From Myxococcales bacterium (GTDB lineage Bacteria > Myxococcota_A > Bradymonadia > UBA4248): a stretch of 21,431 bases of DNA. Position 1 is the stretch's first letter. Each line of letters opens with the position of its first letter. The translations under genes and the position numbers were made by a program. Below, one piece after another: positions 6,677 through 15,848 of the stretch. Location of the stretch: the NCBI GenBank assembly GCA_004554395.1, contig SFMP01000172.1:1-21431 (forward strand), read 5' to 3'. The notes under the pieces are model-generated. The model did not search any database and was not told where the DNA came from. It saw only the letters and a program-made list of their open reading frames with translations.

Positions 6677-9600
6677 ATGGAGATGGATGTGATGAGTGAG
6701 AACAGACTGTCGATAGGACCATTTGAATTGATCAAGCCGATTGGGAAGGGCTCGATGGGTGTCGTATGGCAAGGTATTCATCGGGCGCAATCGGTCCCTG
6801 TAGCAGTCAAGATTTTGTCGACATTTGGCGATCAAGATGAGTTTCGCCAATCGTTTATGAACGAGGTTCGAGCGGTCGCGCGTCTTCATCATCCGTCGAT
6901 TATCCGACTATTGGATTATGGCGTGACGGATGACGCGCTGAGCGAGTCGACGGGTGGTCAGATAGCGATACGGAGCCCGTATTATGCGATGGAGTTGGCG
7001 ACGGGTGGGACGCTTCCGCGTCCGAAGCAGCCGTTGCCGTGGCTTCAGATGCGTTATTTGTTATTGGAGCTACTCGATGCGTTGGCGCATGCCCATGCGC
7101 GAGATGTGATCCACCGAGATATCAAGCCTGGTAATATATTGCTCATGTATGAGAAGAGCCATACACGTGCGATGTTGACGGATTTTGGCATAGCGAAGGC
7201 GGTTGGATCGAAGGAGTTGCCCAATGGTCTCGTAGCGGGAACGCCGAGATATATGGCGCCGGAGCAGATACTGAATCAGACGCGCGATCAGGGACCTTGG
7301 ACGGATTTATATTCGTTGGGTTGTTTGGCGTATTTATTTGCGACGGGTCGCCGGATATTTGCGCGTGCGACGGGAACGGAAGTTTTGCGTTGTCAGATCG
7401 ACGAGGAGCCCGAGCCCGTGACTGGGCGTCATTTGCCCGAAGGGTTTCAGAAATGGCTATCGAAGATGCTGGCCAAGAAGCCATCGCATCGGTTTGAGTA
7501 TGCAGCGGAGGCGGCTTGGGAGTTGATATCGCTTGCGGAGCCGGAATTAGAGGCGCCCGAGATTCCGAGCAATACGCAGAATGTGGTTGCCGAACCTGTC
7601 GATAGCATGGATTCTTGCGATTATAACATCGTCGAGGAACGCGGGTCGGCGTCTTCTGTTTTCAAAACGCTTTACAATTCGGATCAGTTGCAACTCGCCG
7701 TTGCGCAAGGGACGAGAGAAGTAAGCTCGGGTCAGGGAGGCGAGGAATCGGATAAGAATATCGCCGACGATTTGTTGAACGATATGGGCGATACGATGCG
7801 CATGGATAGTGCAGATATTGCGAAAGTGATATCGGAACAGGCGCAGGCGGCGCGAGCTCGGGATGAACAAGAGCACGAGTTATCGACGTTGGCCGAGGTC
7901 TATCGATCGCGTATTGCTGGGGCGGAACCGCGAGAGGGATCGTCGGTCGTTCCGGCGCCCAAGACGTGGCGACGAGAGGCGTTTAACGATCAGTTTGGTC
8001 AGCTATTGTGTGCAGGGCTAGGATTATGGGGGTTGCGCACGATACCGCTCGTCGATAGAGATGCCGAACGCGACTTGATCTACGATCGATTGTTGGCGAC
8101 GCGATCGGATCACCAGGCGCGTTGCATCATTTTGGATGGCCCGAGAGGGACGGGAAAATCGCGCATTATCGAGTGGATATCGCAACGCGCCCATGAGCTG
8201 TCGATAGCGCATACGTTGAAGGCGATACACTATCAGGATCATATACAAGCCCCAGGGATAGCTCGCGCGATGACGTATGCGCTCGTGTGTCAGAACCTGA
8301 CGCGCAATTTGGCACTCGAACGGATCGAGTCGTTTTTATCGGAGCATCCGTTACAGCCCGAGTTTGACGATGCGTTGCCGATGCTAGAATTGATGCAACT
8401 CGAAGACGATCCGGAGCATCCGATAGCGAATATCCGATTTGACAGTGCCGAGGAGCAGTATTTTGTATTGGCGCGGTTTCTCAAGCGGGTGACGCATGAT
8501 CGCCCCGTTATTTTGTGGCTCGACGACATTCATTATTCGAAATTTGGGATGGATTTTGTGCGGTTTATCTTGACCGACGAAGTCGCGAAACAAATTCCGG
8601 TGCTCTTTTTGTGTACGACGCGCAACGAAGATCTCGACGATGCGCAACCGCAAGCGGAATCGATGCGAGAATTGCTCGAAGTGCCGACGGTGATACGTCG
8701 ATCGATAGCACCGCTAGCGTATGAAGATCAGCTGAAATTGGTGCATGAGCTGATAGGGCTCGACGACGATTTGTGCGAGCAGGTTGCCCAGCGCACGAGC
8801 GGTATGCCGCTTTTTGCGATTCAAATCGTCGGCGATTGGATCGAGCGTGGCGTTTTGATTCCGAGTAGTACGGGTTTTGTCGTCAAGGAAGGAGTATCGC
8901 TTGCGCTTCCGGATTCATTGCACGAGCTATGGATATCGAGGTTGCATTTAATCTTCAAAGATTCGAAGAAATTTGGCAATGCGCGTCCGATCGAGCAGCT
9001 CGAGATAGCGGCTTGCCTAGGGAATCATTTCGACGCCGATGAATGGCGCATTGCGTGTGAAATGGCAGAGCTCGGGAACGTCGCGAAGACAGTAGAAGCG
9101 ATGTTGGAGCACAAATTGTTTGAGATGAAGTATCCGAACATACAGTTTGCGCATGATTTATTGCGAGAATCGTTGTTGCGCAATGCTCGTGAGAATAACC
9201 GCTTCAAAGATCATCACATGATTTGTGCCGATATGTTGCGGGCGTATTTTTCGGATGCTCTTACGTTTTATCACGAACGCCGCGCCGAGCATTTATATGC
9301 CGCCAATGCTTGGGAGGCGTGTATTGATCCGCTTTTGCAGGCAGCGAAATTGCGTCAGCAACGATGTGAGTTTTCGACGGGATACATGTTGTTGCAGCAG
9401 AGGGAAACGGCGATCGACAATTGCCATGCGGATGCCGATAGTCCGATTCGAGCGTTGGGTTGGCTGGCGCAAGCCAATGCCTTGCTCCAAGAAGCAAGAC
9501 TCGACGAGGCAACGCCCATCGTCGAACGCGCACTGGCCCTTGGACAACGCGTCCAGTCGCCAGCGATTCAGGCTCTTTCTTTTAAAGAGAAGGGCGTATT

Positions 9601-10456
9601 GCTCTATATGCGCAATAACGTTGGCGATGCGATCGACACGCTCATGGTTTCGTTGTCGTTTTTTGGACAAATTAGCGAGCGCAGAAAAGCGGGTTATATG
9701 AGTGAAAAAGCCGAAACGCTGTCGCTCATCGGTCGAATTTGCGACGTGCGCCATGAGCTGGATTTGGCTCGCAATTATCTGCAGCAAGCGATCGACATCC
9801 AAAACGAGATTCACGACTATTGTGGACTAGGGCGATCGTATAAATCGCTTGGGAATACGTACCAACATGGTGGCATGTATGAAGATGCGCGAAAGAGCTT
9901 GGATTTTGCGCTCCAAATCTTCCAAAACATGGGTTATCGGCTCTATATAGCCAACTGTTATAACGATATAGGTGAGATCTATCGACTTGGTTATCAGCAG
10001 CCGGATGAGGCGGAGGTATGGTATCGCAATGCCATGGAGCTTTATCGCGAGATCAATGCGCCTGATGGCACGACGACGGTCATCAATCTCGTGATGTTGT
10101 TGTTGGCGAAGCATCGTTTTAGCGAGGCGAAATCGCTCGTACTGGAACAAATCGAGAAGCTCGAGACGCATGGACAGAGTTTTGATTTGAATTGGTTGTA
10201 TGCGGAGCTTTTGCCGTGTTGTGCGGCGACATTTGATTGGCCAATGTTCGATAGCACGGTGCTATTATTGGGCAAGACGCTGGAAGATAGCATGGTGGTG
10301 GATGCCGATATTTTGTATTGCACCGAGTTGGCTGCGAATCTTTGTTCGAAATATGCGACGCATGAGCAAGGGAGTTTTTGTCGAGAGATCGCCAAACAGC
10401 AAGCGATAAGGCTCAACGATAGTGGTGCGATGTCGCGACTCAATGCGAGTACGTAG
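6677..10456 (+). CDS. Ser/Thr protein kinase fused to STAND-type ATPase and TPR repeats
   Basis: 1259-aa cytosolic signalling protein. Kinase domain about 12-275: GKGSMGVVWQG (23-33), VAVK Lys45, HRDIKPGN (146-153), DFG (169-171), APE (194-196). After an acidic linker comes an AAA_16/STAND-type ATPase with Walker A GPRGTGKS (488-495) and Walker B VILWLDD (611-617), then helical TPR-like repeats (about 900-1170, for example SYKSLGNTYQHGGMYEDARKSL). This kinase-ATPase-TPR order matches the PknK-like, MalT-related kinases common in Myxococcota; no DNA-binding domain or transmembrane segment is seen. ATG 6677 is chosen because GAGGG (6664-6668) is 8 nt upstream; GTG 6668, ATG 6683 and ATG 6692 are alternatives. 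It is first in a co-directional block and is followed by an FHA (phospho-Thr reader) gene, suggesting a kinase-reader pair. The substrate is unknown. Confidence 0.94.
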   Translation: MEMDVMSENRLSIGPFELIKPIGKGSMGVVWQGIHRAQSVPVAVKILSTFGDQDEFRQSFMNEVRAVARLHHPSIIRLLDYGVTDDALSESTGGQIAIRSPYYAMELATGGTLPRPKQPLPWLQMRYLLLELLDALAHAHARDVIHRDIKPGNILLMYEKSHTRAMLTDFGIAKAVGSKELPNGLVAGTPRYMAPEQILNQTRDQGPWTDLYSLGCLAYLFATGRRIFARATGTEVLRCQIDEEPEPVTGRHLPEGFQKWLSKMLAKKPSHRFEYAAEAAWELISLAEPELEAPEIPSNTQNVVAEPVDSMDSCDYNIVEERGSASSVFKTLYNSDQLQLAVAQGTREVSSGQGGEESDKNIADDLLNDMGDTMRMDSADIAKVISEQAQAARARDEQEHELSTLAEVYRSRIAGAEPREGSSVVPAPKTWRREAFNDQFGQLLCAGLGLWGLRTIPLVDRDAERDLIYDRLLATRSDHQARCIILDGPRGTGKSRIIEWISQRAHELSIAHTLKAIHYQDHIQAPGIARAMTYALVCQNLTRNLALERIESFLSEHPLQPEFDDALPMLELMQLEDDPEHPIANIRFDSAEEQYFVLARFLKRVTHDRPVILWLDDIHYSKFGMDFVRFILTDEVAKQIPVLFLCTTRNEDLDDAQPQAESMRELLEVPTVIRRSIAPLAYEDQLKLVHELIGLDDDLCEQVAQRTSGMPLFAIQIVGDWIERGVLIPSSTGFVVKEGVSLALPDSLHELWISRLHLIFKDSKKFGNARPIEQLEIAACLGNHFDADEWRIACEMAELGNVAKTVEAMLEHKLFEMKYPNIQFAHDLLRESLLRNARENNRFKDHHMICADMLRAYFSDALTFYHERRAEHLYAANAWEACIDPLLQAAKLRQQRCEFSTGYMLLQQRETAIDNCHADADSPIRALGWLAQANALLQEARLDEATPIVERALALGQRVQSPAIQALSFKEKGVLLYMRNNVGDAIDTLMVSLSFFGQISERRKAGYMSEKAETLSLIGRICDVRHELDLARNYLQQAIDIQNEIHDYCGLGRSYKSLGNTYQHGGMYEDARKSLDFALQIFQNMGYRLYIANCYNDIGEIYRLGYQQPDEAEVWYRNAMELYREINAPDGTTTVINLVMLLLAKHRFSEAKSLVLEQIEKLETHGQSFDLNWLYAELLPCCAATFDWPMFDSTVLLLGKTLEDSMVVDADILYCTELAANLCSKYATHEQGSFCREIAKQQAIRLNDSGAMSRLNAST

Positions 10457-10500
10457 CGCGATGATTTTTTTGTCGTATATGAGCGCTTGAAATCGATCTT

Positions 10501-10528
10501 TTGACGCGTATGTCGCGAATCATAGGAT
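10501..10528 (+). promoter_or_regulatory. Candidate sigma-70 promoter for the FHA gene
   Basis: TTGACG (10501-10506) and TAGGAT (10523-10528) are separated by 16 bp, five and four matches to the -35 and -10 consensus. It lies in the 205-bp gap after the kinase-STAND stop and would give a leader of roughly 125 nt before the chosen FHA start. It overlaps an upstream in-frame ATG at 10527, which argues against that ATG being used. Seen by eye only. Confidence 0.3.
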
Positions 10529-10661
10529 GGAAACCCGTGGTTTTGCAGACGCATCGTCGCCATTTTTGCAGGTCGGATTTTCTAAAGGTGGACAAAGCAC
10601 GCCATTATGGTTTACAACGATAGAGGTTTGTGTTTTGCACGTTTTGAGAGGAGAGCGATCC

Positions 10662-12671
10662 TTGGTGAAATTAATTTTCAACGATCAGAGTGGTTGGGAA
10701 AGGTCGGTTGAACTGAACGACCAGAACAACGTGTTGATGATTGGGCGCAATGCAGACTGCGGTATCCAGACGAATAATGCGTCGGTATCGCGCGTTCACG
10801 CCATGGTCACGTGGAGAAACGGTAAACTATTCGTCCAGGATCCGCCGAATGGGCGTCCGACCAATGGCACCAAAGTCGATGGCATGCGGTTGGAAGCGGG
10901 CGAGGTGCTCGAACTCTTTGCGGGGAGCGAGCTTTTGTGTGGCAATTTTGCCATCCGCGTAGCGCAAGACGATAATCAAGGGTCGCGTGTTCCGCAAATG
11001 GGCGAGCAGGCGATGCAGATACCGCCGGCGCAGGGTAAACCGATCGTGTATACGACGCATCCGCAACAGCAACAACAAGCTGCGCAGATGTATCAAAACA
11101 ATCCGCGCATGGGGCATCAAGCCCCCGGAGGGCGTGGAACTTATGCGCAAGATATGCGCGGGCAACGGGGCATGCAACCCATGCCACCGCAAGGCCAGCC
11201 GATGCAGGCTCAGCAAATGCAGCAACAAGCCCAGCCGATGCAGGCTCAGCAAATGCAAGCCCAGCCGATGCAACAGCCGCAAGGTCAGCCGATGGGGCAA
11301 TCGGGCGCCGACAATGCACGGATTAACCGCGGCCGCGCTCCGCAGGGGTATTCGCATTCTACGCCACAGGCACCGGGACAGCAGCACTCTGCGCAGAATG
11401 CACAAGATGCCGAGATGGCGAAGTTACAAGAAGAGAACGGTCGTTTGCGGCAACAAATCGAGGAACTTCGTACGGGGACAGTATCGAACGATGACTCGGT
11501 GCGCGAGTTGCAGAATAAGCTCGAAGAGCGGAACCAGATTCTGACCGATTACGAACGCCGGATTGAATTTCACGATACTGTTGTGACTGGGCTCAAAGAC
11601 ATGATCGACAAGCTCAAAGAGCAACTCGAACATCAAAAAGAGCAGTATCAGGAGTGCCGTCGAGATCTCGTGACGGCACAAGATGACTCGGAGAGTTTAA
11701 GACTGGAGCTTTCGACGTTGAAAGAGACGCTCGAATCGAAAGGGATGGCGACGTCGAACGCAGAGACGACGATTGCGGATTTGAAAGTTCAGCTCCAACA
11801 AAAGATTCGACTTCTCTCGGATTTGCAACGCGAGCTCGATTTATCGCAGTTTTCGTGCAAAGAAGAGCGTGAGAACGTCGAACGCTTGAAAGAAAACATC
11901 GAAACGCTCAACGAATCGCTCGAAGAAAGTCAGCGTCGCAATCGCGACATGAAAAAGGTCGTCGAACAGCACGAGATGATGTTTAGCGAGCTGAAGGGGA
12001 ATTTGGACGATCGAGCGAGGGAGATACGGCAGTTGCAAGATTCGTTGCGCGCCAAAGGCGGCGCCGATAGTGCGGCGCTCATGCAAGAGATATCGGTCGT
12101 TCGCGATGCTCTGAATAAGAAATCGAGCGAGTGCGAGATGTTGCAGAAACAGCTTCGCAACGCGGAGGAATCGGTGAATGCGAGTGCGGGGAGCGAATCG
12201 GAGATAGCGAATCTGAAATCGAAGCTAGCGGAGACGGAGAGTGCGGCAGCGCTAGCGGCGGCCAAAGCCGATTCTAAGGCGAAGTCGTTGCAAGAAGAGA
12301 TCGATGCACTCAAAGAGGAATTGCACCAAGCGGGTCAATCTGGGGCATCGGAAGGTGGAGGCGATTCGGCGTTGCTAGAGTTGTTGCGCGGGATATACGA
12401 AGAGCTCAACGACATCATTTGCCAGTGGCGTAGCGATATGCAATCGCTCGAGGATAGCATATCGGATATTCAGCGCGTGTTTGTGGCGTATGTCAAAATC
12501 GACGTCAAATCGTTGCAACCACAAGAGCGCGCGCGTTTGGAAAACGTGCTCAAAGATCACGATCCGAAAGTCATCTTCGAAGACATTGGAGCGTATCTCG
12601 ATGCGGGGCAAAATGCGCTAGCGATGACGAAAGAAAAGCTGAAGACATTTAGAAATGCGTTGCAACCATAA
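10662..12671 (+). CDS. FHA-domain protein with Gln/Met-rich linker and long coiled coil
   Basis: About 669 aa. The FHA domain (about 2-100) keeps its phosphothreonine-binding residues: GR (28-29), SRVH (43-46), NGT (68-70). A low-complexity Pro/Gln/Met linker (about 110-245, QPMQAQQMQ repeats) leads to a long heptad-rich coiled coil (about 250-555), then a predicted helical C-terminal domain (about 565-669, LLRGIYEELNDIICQWRSDM onward). No signal peptide or membrane segment. The start is taken as TTG 10662, giving MVKLIF as in many FHA proteins, with AGGAG eight bases upstream; GTG 10665 is equally possible. The frame is open from ATG 10527, but those extra 45 residues do not look like an FHA N-terminus. 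It probably reads a phosphorylated partner, perhaps the kinase encoded upstream, and scaffolds it. The partner is inferred from position only. Confidence 0.9.
   Translation: MVKLIFNDQSGWERSVELNDQNNVLMIGRNADCGIQTNNASVSRVHAMVTWRNGKLFVQDPPNGRPTNGTKVDGMRLEAGEVLELFAGSELLCGNFAIRVAQDDNQGSRVPQMGEQAMQIPPAQGKPIVYTTHPQQQQQAAQMYQNNPRMGHQAPGGRGTYAQDMRGQRGMQPMPPQGQPMQAQQMQQQAQPMQAQQMQAQPMQQPQGQPMGQSGADNARINRGRAPQGYSHSTPQAPGQQHSAQNAQDAEMAKLQEENGRLRQQIEELRTGTVSNDDSVRELQNKLEERNQILTDYERRIEFHDTVVTGLKDMIDKLKEQLEHQKEQYQECRRDLVTAQDDSESLRLELSTLKETLESKGMATSNAETTIADLKVQLQQKIRLLSDLQRELDLSQFSCKEERENVERLKENIETLNESLEESQRRNRDMKKVVEQHEMMFSELKGNLDDRAREIRQLQDSLRAKGGADSAALMQEISVVRDALNKKSSECEMLQKQLRNAEESVNASAGSESEIANLKSKLAETESAAALAAAKADSKAKSLQEEIDALKEELHQAGQSGASEGGGDSALLELLRGIYEELNDIICQWRSDMQSLEDSISDIQRVFVAYVKIDVKSLQPQERARLENVLKDHDPKVIFEDIGAYLDAGQNALAMTKEKLKTFRNALQP
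11195..11272 (+). repeat. In-frame 36-bp tandem repeat in the FHA linker
   Basis: A 27-bp stretch is identical at 11195-11221 and 11231-11257 (period 36 bp), with a third partial copy at 11261-11272. It encodes QPMQAQQMQ-type repeats. The period is a multiple of three, so copy-number change would alter linker length without a frameshift. Confidence 0.85.
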
Positions 12672-12801
12672 AATTGCTGACGTTTTTTGAGAAATGTTTT
12701 AGAGTTATACGTCGTCGATTTAACGAAGTCATTATCGAATTGATAAGAAGCGTACGCATGTGCGTTTCGTTTGTTTAACCCTAACCGGGAGCTAATGAAT
12801 C

Positions 12802-14355
12802 ATGGAAGGAATTCGAGCCGCTGTCTCCTCTGAAGAGGAAATTGAGTTTTTAATTCGCGCGCGATACCCACTTCTCTATGTTACGAGTACGGAAGAAGAA
12901 CGCGTCGAAAAGAGCCTGCGGGCGATTTGCGAGCGTCGTAACCGCCGCTTTGTTACATGGTCTTGCACCGAGGGGTTCCAAGGCGGTGACGGCGATACGT
13001 TTAACGACATTCGCGATCCGCAGCGAGCGATGGAACACATTTTCCGCTACGAGAACGATGCGCTCTTCGTGTTACGCGATTTTCATCCGTATTTGTCAGA
13101 TCCACAGGTGACGCGTCGTTTGCGCGATTTGAGCCGAGAGTTTAAGACGAGCCGTTATAAGAAGCACGTCTTGCTATTGAGCCCGACGTTTAAATTGCCA
13201 ACGGAGCTCGAAAAAGAAGTCAGCGTCATCGATTTCGATCTTCCGAATCGCACGGTTATCAATGAACTCGTGTTGCAAGTTCTCAAGAGTGTGCCCGATG
13301 AATTGTGCCAGCAAGTGCGCAACGATCCGTATTTCCGCGAACGCGTCGTCGAGGCGGCGTTGGGGTTGACGGCAGTTGAAGCGTCGAACGTGTTTTCGAA
13401 GAGCCTCATCGTATGCCGCGATTTCGACATCGATACGATTATCGAAGAAAAGAAGAACCTCATCCGCAAAAGTGGTCTTTTGGAATTCTACCAATCGGAT
13501 CTCAAATTGCGCGATATCGGCGGTTTGGAGATTCTCAAAGCATGGCTCAAGACGCGTAACTTGGCGTTTAGCTCGAAAGCTCGCGAATTCGGTCTTCCGT
13601 TGCCGAAGGGCATTTTGCTCATCGGTATACCGGGTTGCGGTAAATCGTTGACGGCAAAGGCGGTTGGTGCGCTTTGGAAGATGCCGCTTTTGCGCCTCGA
13701 CGTCGGCAAGGTGTTCTCGTCGCTCGTCGGTTCGTCGGAAGAGAACATGCGCAAAGCGATCCAGACGGCAGAGGCCGTAGCGCCTTGTATTTTGTGGATG
13801 GACGAGTTGGAAAAAGGGTTTTCTGGGACGAAGTCGTCGGGATCGACCGACGGTGGTACATCGGCTCGCGTTTTCGGTTCGTTTATTACGTGGTTGCAGG
13901 AAAAGACGAGCCCCGTCTTCGTCATGGCAACGGCAAACGACGTGTCGATGTTGCCGCCGGAATTGTTGCGTAAAGGTCGTTTCGACGAAATTTTCTTCGT
14001 CGATTTGCCCAGTCCGACCGAGCGAAAGACGATTATCGAAATTCACATCATCAAGAAGAACCGAAAGGTTGCCGATTTCGACATTCCTCGAATCGTAGCA
14101 GCAACACAGGGGTTCTCGGGATCGGAAATCGAACAAGCTATCGTTTCGGCATTGTTCGATGCGTTTGAGGCGAAAAAAGATATCGATACCGATGCCGTCG
14201 TTCGTAGCTGTAACGAAATCATTCCGCTTTCGTATCAGATGAAAGAGCGCATCGATTACATGCGCGATTGGGCGAAGAGCCGAGCTCGGCGTGCTAGCCT
14301 CGACGAAGAGGGTAGTATCGAAGAAGATAAGCAGATCCGCCATCTCGAAATGTAA
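12802..14355 (+). CDS. ycf46: Ycf46-family AAA+ ATPase
   Basis: 517-aa soluble AAA+ ATPase. The N-terminal domain (about 12-200) has the Ycf46 signature: LIRARYPLLYVTSTEEERVE, then LFVLRDFHPYLSDPQVTRRL and LLLSPTFKLPTELEKEVSV. The ATPase core follows: Walker A GIPGCGKS (275-282), Walker B LWMDE (331-335), sensor-1 ATAND (Asn379), arginine-finger region RKGRFDE (Arg393), and a helical lid. In cyanobacteria Ycf46 has been linked to regulation of photosynthesis and carbon uptake; its role in non-phototrophs is unknown to me. The start at 12802 follows GGGAG; the ATG at 12795 is out of frame. The ycf35-like gene begins 15 bp downstream, so they form one operon, which suggests the ATPase remodels or uses Ycf35 and DUF2997 as partners. 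The family call is firm. Confidence 0.93.
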   Translation: MEGIRAAVSSEEEIEFLIRARYPLLYVTSTEEERVEKSLRAICERRNRRFVTWSCTEGFQGGDGDTFNDIRDPQRAMEHIFRYENDALFVLRDFHPYLSDPQVTRRLRDLSREFKTSRYKKHVLLLSPTFKLPTELEKEVSVIDFDLPNRTVINELVLQVLKSVPDELCQQVRNDPYFRERVVEAALGLTAVEASNVFSKSLIVCRDFDIDTIIEEKKNLIRKSGLLEFYQSDLKLRDIGGLEILKAWLKTRNLAFSSKAREFGLPLPKGILLIGIPGCGKSLTAKAVGALWKMPLLRLDVGKVFSSLVGSSEENMRKAIQTAEAVAPCILWMDELEKGFSGTKSSGSTDGGTSARVFGSFITWLQEKTSPVFVMATANDVSMLPPELLRKGRFDEIFFVDLPSPTERKTIIEIHIIKKNRKVADFDIPRIVAATQGFSGSEIEQAIVSALFDAFEAKKDIDTDAVVRSCNEIIPLSYQMKERIDYMRDWAKSRARRASLDEEGSIEEDKQIRHLEM

Positions 14356-14370
14356 TATAAAGGATATATC

Positions 14371-14766
14371 ATGAGTCACTTTTCTACTGTTGAAACGAAA
14401 ATGAATGACCTCGAGTGCATTCTCGAAGCCATCTCCGATCTCGGATACACCTATACGCAAGCCGAAGAAGGCGTCAACGTTCGTGGCTATAACCAACAGC
14501 TCGAAAAAGCCGACATCTCGATTAAAGTCAGCGGAAAGTATGACGTTGGTTTGCGAATCACTGAAACGGGTTGCGAACTCCTCGCCGACTGGTGGGGCGT
14601 AGAAGCGACGCGTGGCGTCAATGAACAGCAGTTTGTCAATCAGTTACAACAACGTTACGCTTATCACAAAGTCCTTAAAGAGGTTAAAAAGAAAGGTTAT
14701 ACCCTCGATATGGAAGAGACGAAAAACGATAACGTCATAACTTTAACGGTGAAGAAATGGCAGTAA
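14371..14766 (+). CDS. ycf35: Ycf35 / DUF1257 family protein
   Basis: 131 aa, the usual size for this family. It opens with the hallmark MSHFSTVETKMNDLECILEA and carries the typical C-terminal QFVNQLQQRYAYHKVLKEV followed by a beta strand ending VITLTVKKW. The first frames also show the LEKADISIKV / YDVGLRI core. AAAGGA stands 7-8 bases before the ATG. It starts 15 bp after the Ycf46 stop and overlaps the next gene by 10 bp, so expression is coupled. Ycf35 is conserved in cyanobacteria and red-algal plastids without an established biochemical activity. Here it is probably a small partner of the Ycf46 ATPase (inference from the operon). Confidence 0.9.
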   Translation: MSHFSTVETKMNDLECILEAISDLGYTYTQAEEGVNVRGYNQQLEKADISIKVSGKYDVGLRITETGCELLADWWGVEATRGVNEQQFVNQLQQRYAYHKVLKEVKKKGYTLDMEETKNDNVITLTVKKWQ

Positions 14767-14975
14767 AACAAGAAATTGAGTTTTCGATTAAACCCGATGG
14801 ATCGGTCGATATTGCCGTCAAAGGCGCAAAGGGTAAAAGCTGCACCGAACTGACGCGAGAAATCGAGGAAGCCTTGGGCATCGTCAGAAATCGCGAATAT
14901 ACAAGCGAGTATTATCAACAAGAGGAAGAGGTGCACAGCACGATTTCTCTGGAGTCGAAGGGCGATAAGGGATAG
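14757..14975 (+). CDS. DUF2997 family small protein
   Basis: 72 aa. The N-terminal strands EIEFSIKPDGSVDIAVKGAKG, the conserved Cys in KSCTELTREIEEALG and the TSEYYQQEEE ending match the DUF2997 pattern (PDG..., GxxCxxxTxxxExxLG, S/T-E-Y/F-Y). The ATG overlaps the Ycf35 stop by 10 bp in another frame, so it is translationally coupled. DUF2997 genes are known next to Ycf35 genes in cyanobacteria, which supports the call. One conserved cysteine is present. The biochemical function is unknown; it likely works in a Ycf46-Ycf35-DUF2997 complex or pathway. Confidence 0.85.
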   Translation: MAVKQEIEFSIKPDGSVDIAVKGAKGKSCTELTREIEEALGIVRNREYTSEYYQQEEEVHSTISLESKGDKG

Positions 14976-15022
14976 TTTTAGCCCTGTAGAATGGTCTAAA
15001 ACATTCAATGTCGCGTTAGTTT

Positions 15023-15071
15023 AGCCCCACAGTGTGGGGCTTTGTGGTATTAGCCCCTTGCGTGGGGGCTA
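15023..15071 (+). terminator. Two tandem hairpins after the ycf operon
   Basis: AGCCCCACAGTGTGGGGCT (15023-15041) is a near-perfect palindrome followed by TTGTGG. TAGCCCC...GGGGCTA (15051-15071, 7-nt loop) follows 10 bp later. Both start with T/AGCCCC but have different inner bases. They lie 47 bp after the DUF2997 stop and just before the next gene's ribosome-binding site, so they may end or attenuate the operon transcript. The U-tract is weak. Confidence 0.6.
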
Positions 15072-15096
15072 GAATTGCCCGATTTTGAGGTACGGC

Positions 15097-15840
15097 ATGC
15101 GCGAAGAACTCGAAAAGATCATCGATTTGTCGATCGTCCAAGCCGACATCGGAACGGGGAATGTGCGTCAAGAGAAGGGGTTTTGGCGTCTTGCGCTCGT
15201 CGTCGAAGACATGGCTTTCGGCGTGCGCCATTTGATCGATAAAGTATCGGTCGATCGACCGATATGTCGCGATATCGCCTCATTTGTCGAAAAGATAGCG
15301 ACGAATCACGAACACCAATCGGGCGTGGGTGGTGAAACGATCGAATTCGAACGCCCCGTCGAATACGATGATTACGTTGCTGAATGTACGCCGCAATTCA
15401 TCTTGCGCAACATTCCAAAAGTCGAGCGATATTACGACCTCGATCGTCCGCTTCCCTTTATGCTCGAAGATATGCCGATCGTCGAAGCTCGCGCCGATAT
15501 CGATGCCGTTAAACACGCCAAACACGAACCGCCCGAGTTTAGCGACCACGATAACATCGAGTTTCTCGAAGATTTTCGCACTTTCCTCGAAGAAATCTTC
15601 GTTCTTTGCCCTTGGGAGCAGATTTCGCGCAAAGCGCCCGACGAGAACAGCCCTTGGCATCTCAAGAATTCTGCCACGAAACTCGCGCACGAACTTCTCG
15701 AACGAAAGAATACGTTCTTCGTCTTCGGAACGCGCGGAATGACGACGATGCAAATGGGCGATTACCAACCCGAAAAAGAAAAGAAACAAAGCGATCAACG
15801 TCCGAGTGGCATAGGCATGCCGACGTTTGGGCCAGGGTAA
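15097..15840 (+). CDS. Unrecognised acidic protein (hypothetical)
   Basis: 247 aa that I do not recognise. No signal peptide or transmembrane segment is visible. It is rich in Glu and Asp in the middle third and ends in a Lys/Glu-rich, then Gly/Pro tail (PEKEKKQSDQRPSGIGMPTF). The N-terminus (about 1-60, EELEKIIDLSIVQ and FWRLALVVEDMAFGVRHLI) looks folded; FRTFLEEIFVLCPWEQI and ATKLAHELLERKNTFFVFG suggest helices near residues 155-220. ATG 15097 is chosen because GAGG lies six bases upstream; an in-frame TTG at 15085 is less likely. It shares strand with the ycf trio and follows two hairpins after a 121-bp gap, so it may be part of the same functional group, but that is position only. Confidence 0.75.
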   Translation: MREELEKIIDLSIVQADIGTGNVRQEKGFWRLALVVEDMAFGVRHLIDKVSVDRPICRDIASFVEKIATNHEHQSGVGGETIEFERPVEYDDYVAECTPQFILRNIPKVERYYDLDRPLPFMLEDMPIVEARADIDAVKHAKHEPPEFSDHDNIEFLEDFRTFLEEIFVLCPWEQISRKAPDENSPWHLKNSATKLAHELLERKNTFFVFGTRGMTTMQMGDYQPEKEKKQSDQRPSGIGMPTFGPG

Positions 15841-15848
15841 TGGCTTAG

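Noticed and set aside
10527..10661. Upstream extension of the FHA protein to ATG 10527
   Set aside because: The added residues lack FHA character, the ATG overlaps a candidate -10 box, and a good AGGAG precedes the TTG/GTG start at 10662/10665.
13174..14496. Minus-strand open frame of 440 codons
   Set aside because: It is antisense to the well-supported Ycf46 and Ycf35 genes and has no recognisable motif; it arises from codon bias.
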